A DNA stretch of 6,709 nt from positions 1 to 6,709 of the forward strand of contig JAOULB010000115.1 in the NCBI GenBank assembly GCA_029882235.1, read 5' to 3'. Positions 5,513 through 6,709 of this stretch are shown piece by piece. Both the position numbers and the translations under genes were made by a program. A model generated the notes under the pieces. The model saw nothing but the letters and a program-made list of their open reading frames with translations. It did not search any database and had not been told where the DNA came from. This stretch comes from Gammaproteobacteria bacterium. Lineage in GTDB: Bacteria > Pseudomonadota > Gammaproteobacteria > UBA6429 > Thiohalophilaceae. Each line of letters begins with the position of its first letter. Position 1 is the first letter of the stretch.

Positions 5513-6154
5513 ATGGCACAGCTACCGACAGCTTCCCAAACCGGCATTGACTCGCTAGATCAATTTCTCGAGCACTGTCACCGCCGGCAATACCCGGCCA
5601 AAAGCGTCATTATCTACGCGGGAGACAAGCCTGACGTTCTTTATTACATCGTCGATGGCTCTGTTACTGTGCTGATTGAAGACGAGGAAGGCCGCGAAAT
5701 TGTGCTTGCCTACTTAAATAAAGGTGATTTCTTCGGAGAAATGGGCCTGTTTGAGGAAGAACCCCACCGTAGTGCCTGGGTGCGTGCCCGCTCTTCCTGT
5801 GAAGTCGCTGAGATGAGCTACACCAAATTCCGCCAACTCTATGAAGAACACCCTGACGTGCTGTTTGCTATGGCTGGCCAGATGGCCACGCGCCTGCGCA
5901 CTACCAGCCGTAAAGTCAGCGATCTGGCCTTTATGGACGTTACCGGCCGTGTCGCCCGTACTCTGCTTGATCTCTGTAAGCAGCCTGACGCCATGACCCA
6001 TCCCGATGGCATGCAAATCCGCATTACTCGTCAGGAAATAGGCCGAATTGTGGGCTGCTCGCGTGAAATGGTCGGCCGTGTTCTCAAGAGCATGGAAGAA
6101 CAGGGTCTGATCTCTGTTAAAGGTAAAACGATTGTTGTGTTTGGTACTCGTTAG
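5513..6154 (+). CDS. crp: cAMP receptor protein (CRP/Vfr) global transcription regulator
   Basis: A cytoplasmic, DNA-binding homodimer that responds to cAMP. It has 213 residues from ATG 5513 (E. coli CRP has 210). Residues 1-130 form the cyclic-nucleotide-binding barrel, with GDFFGEMGLFEEEPHRSAW carrying the phosphate-binding set Gly75, Glu76, Arg86, Ser87, and Thr131-Ser132 (RTTSRK) at the cAMP N6 contact and dimer helix. KQPDAMTHPDG (156-166) is the RNA-polymerase-contacting activating region 1 loop, identical to E. coli. The helix-turn-helix ends in GCSREMVGR, retaining Arg184, Glu185 and Arg189 for TGTGA recognition. HCHRR at 21-25 matches Vfr where E. coli has HCHIH, keeping positive charge in activating region 2. 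It lacks the short insert seen before RSAW in Vfr. The longer form from ATG 5495 adds six residues. It is divergent from yhfA, as in E. coli, with a candidate CRP site in its promoter region. Confidence 0.96.
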   Translation: MAQLPTASQTGIDSLDQFLEHCHRRQYPAKSVIIYAGDKPDVLYYIVDGSVTVLIEDEEGREIVLAYLNKGDFFGEMGLFEEEPHRSAWVRARSSCEVAEMSYTKFRQLYEEHPDVLFAMAGQMATRLRTTSRKVSDLAFMDVTGRVARTLLDLCKQPDAMTHPDGMQIRITRQEIGRIVGCSREMVGRVLKSMEEQGLISVKGKTIVVFGTR

Positions 6155-6286
6155 AACGACAGAGCTCAGTGATACAAATAAAGCGCAATATGGCAAAGCA
6201 TCAATTCTCTCGCCAGTATTCACGTTGAACTAGCTGAAGTCTTTACACTCAACCACAGTTTTATCAATTCTAACCGATGCCTTTGG

Positions 6287-6709
6287 CTATTTTATATTTC
6301 TTCGATTTATATTTAGCGCATAAACCTTTGAGTCCTGCAACCAGGGTGTAGCTGGACGTATTTCTCCCACGACAAGTCCTCTCGAGTTGACTATGGCTGG
6401 AGCGATATGTGCCTGCAGCTCATGCTTCACTTCATCGCTTAGTGCACCCAGATGATCAAGGATGGTTAATAGTGCGACCGAGCTTGCACGGCCATTGCCA
6501 TCGGCGATTTTCACCGCTACCCCCAGCCCCAGTTCAGGTAAAGCTGCAGTGAGGATACCCTCAGCACCGGTTTTTGCCAGTACGGCTCCTTTAGTAGCTT
6601 CGTTCAATTCGCTGACCACGGTGCCATGCCCGGCAACATACAGTGGTTCATTGCGAATGGCCTCATGCAGGCGGTAAATGGCCTGGGCGCGCGTGTCTGA
6701 TAAATCGAC
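6287..6709 (-). CDS. Type II-family asparaginase (PF06089-like), C-terminal part
   Basis: The frame runs in from the right edge and ends at TAG (6289-6287), giving 140 C-terminal residues; family members are roughly 330-350 long, so the N-terminal half lies outside. Visible are AIYRLHEAIRNEPLYVAG (10-27), the signature KTGAEGI (46-52) with LPELGLGVAVKIADGNGRA after it, the helix of about 18 residues that follows, and the near-terminal VVGEIRP. These are the conserved blocks of the thermolabile or R. etli AsnA-type L-asparaginase family, which hydrolyses L-asparagine to aspartate and ammonia in the cytoplasm. Lys46 probably corresponds to the catalytic lysine of the KGGAEG block in the Rhizobium etli enzyme; that alignment is from memory. 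The catalytic Ser and metal-binding Cys region is outside the window. It converges on crp with 132 bases between and no clear terminator there. Confidence 0.88.
   Translation of the reverse strand, partial: VDLSDTRAQAIYRLHEAIRNEPLYVAGHGTVVSELNEATKGAVLAKTGAEGILTAALPELGLGVAVKIADGNGRASSVALLTILDHLGALSDEVKHELQAHIAPAIVNSRGLVVGEIRPATPWLQDSKVYALNINRRNIK

Noticed and set aside
5548..5565. FNR-like dyad TTGAC...GATCAA within the crp coding region
   Set aside because: The spacing does not fit TTGAT-N4-ATCAA and it lies inside the coding sequence, so chance is the simpler explanation.
5714..6223. 169-codon minus-strand frame opposite crp
   Set aside because: CRP on the plus strand is unmistakable over its full length. 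The antisense frame is low in recognisable structure and arises from the codon pattern of crp.
6155..6286. Terminator between convergent crp and the asparaginase gene
   Set aside because: Only a 3-bp GCC/GGC pairing before a T-rich stretch (about 6279-6296) and a distant GTTGA/TCAAC pair were seen. Neither makes a credible intrinsic terminator.
1..6709. A wholly new system, CRISPR array, insertion sequence or prophage remnant
   Set aside because: No repeat arrays, transposase-like frames, terminal inverted repeats, tRNA genes or phage proteins were found. Nearly every gene belongs to a known family, and the block resembles a conserved chromosomal neighbourhood.

Overview
The window reads as chromosomal DNA of a gammaproteobacterium outside the Enterobacterales, with moderate base composition. 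This rests on a CRP/Vfr-type regulator, a gammaproteobacterial-type SpeD proenzyme, a Coq7-type ubiquinone hydroxylase and a YhfA-type OsmC protein lying close together. From memory, coq7, speD, an OsmC-family gene and vfr are consecutive in Pseudomonas aeruginosa, and yhfA and crp are divergent neighbours in Escherichia coli. I cannot name the genus.

Layout. Positions 1-1070 (+) hold two consecutive small outer-membrane beta-barrel genes. The first lacks its 5' end; the second is complete and is followed by a strong intrinsic terminator (1101-1129). Positions 1174-1818 (+) hold coq7, which ends directly against the stop codon of speD on the other strand. Positions 1819-5246 (-) form a leftward group, in transcription order osmC/yhfA, a DUF885-type putative metallopeptidase, a VOC (glyoxalase-fold) protein and speD. 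A good sigma70-like promoter precedes the VOC gene, so VOC-speD is probably its own transcription unit. Positions 5247-5512 are the divergent control region between yhfA and crp, with a candidate CRP site, candidate promoters and a perfect 12-bp palindrome. Positions 5513-6154 (+) hold crp/vfr. Positions 6287-6709 (-) hold the C-terminal 140 residues of a type II-family asparaginase, cut by the window edge.

How the genes work together. Most are housekeeping genes: O2-dependent ubiquinone synthesis (Coq7), decarboxylated SAM for spermidine synthesis (SpeD), thiol-based peroxide defence (OsmC family) and cAMP-responsive global regulation (CRP). The main departure from the familiar order is the DUF885 and VOC pair between yhfA and speD, with VOC ending one base before the preferred speD start codon. 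I see no CRISPR array, mobile element, RNA gene or defence island, and nothing that amounts to a clearly new system. The points most worth checking are the VOC-speD coupling, the crp control region, the zero-spacer coq7/speD junction and the possibly leaderless coq7 start.
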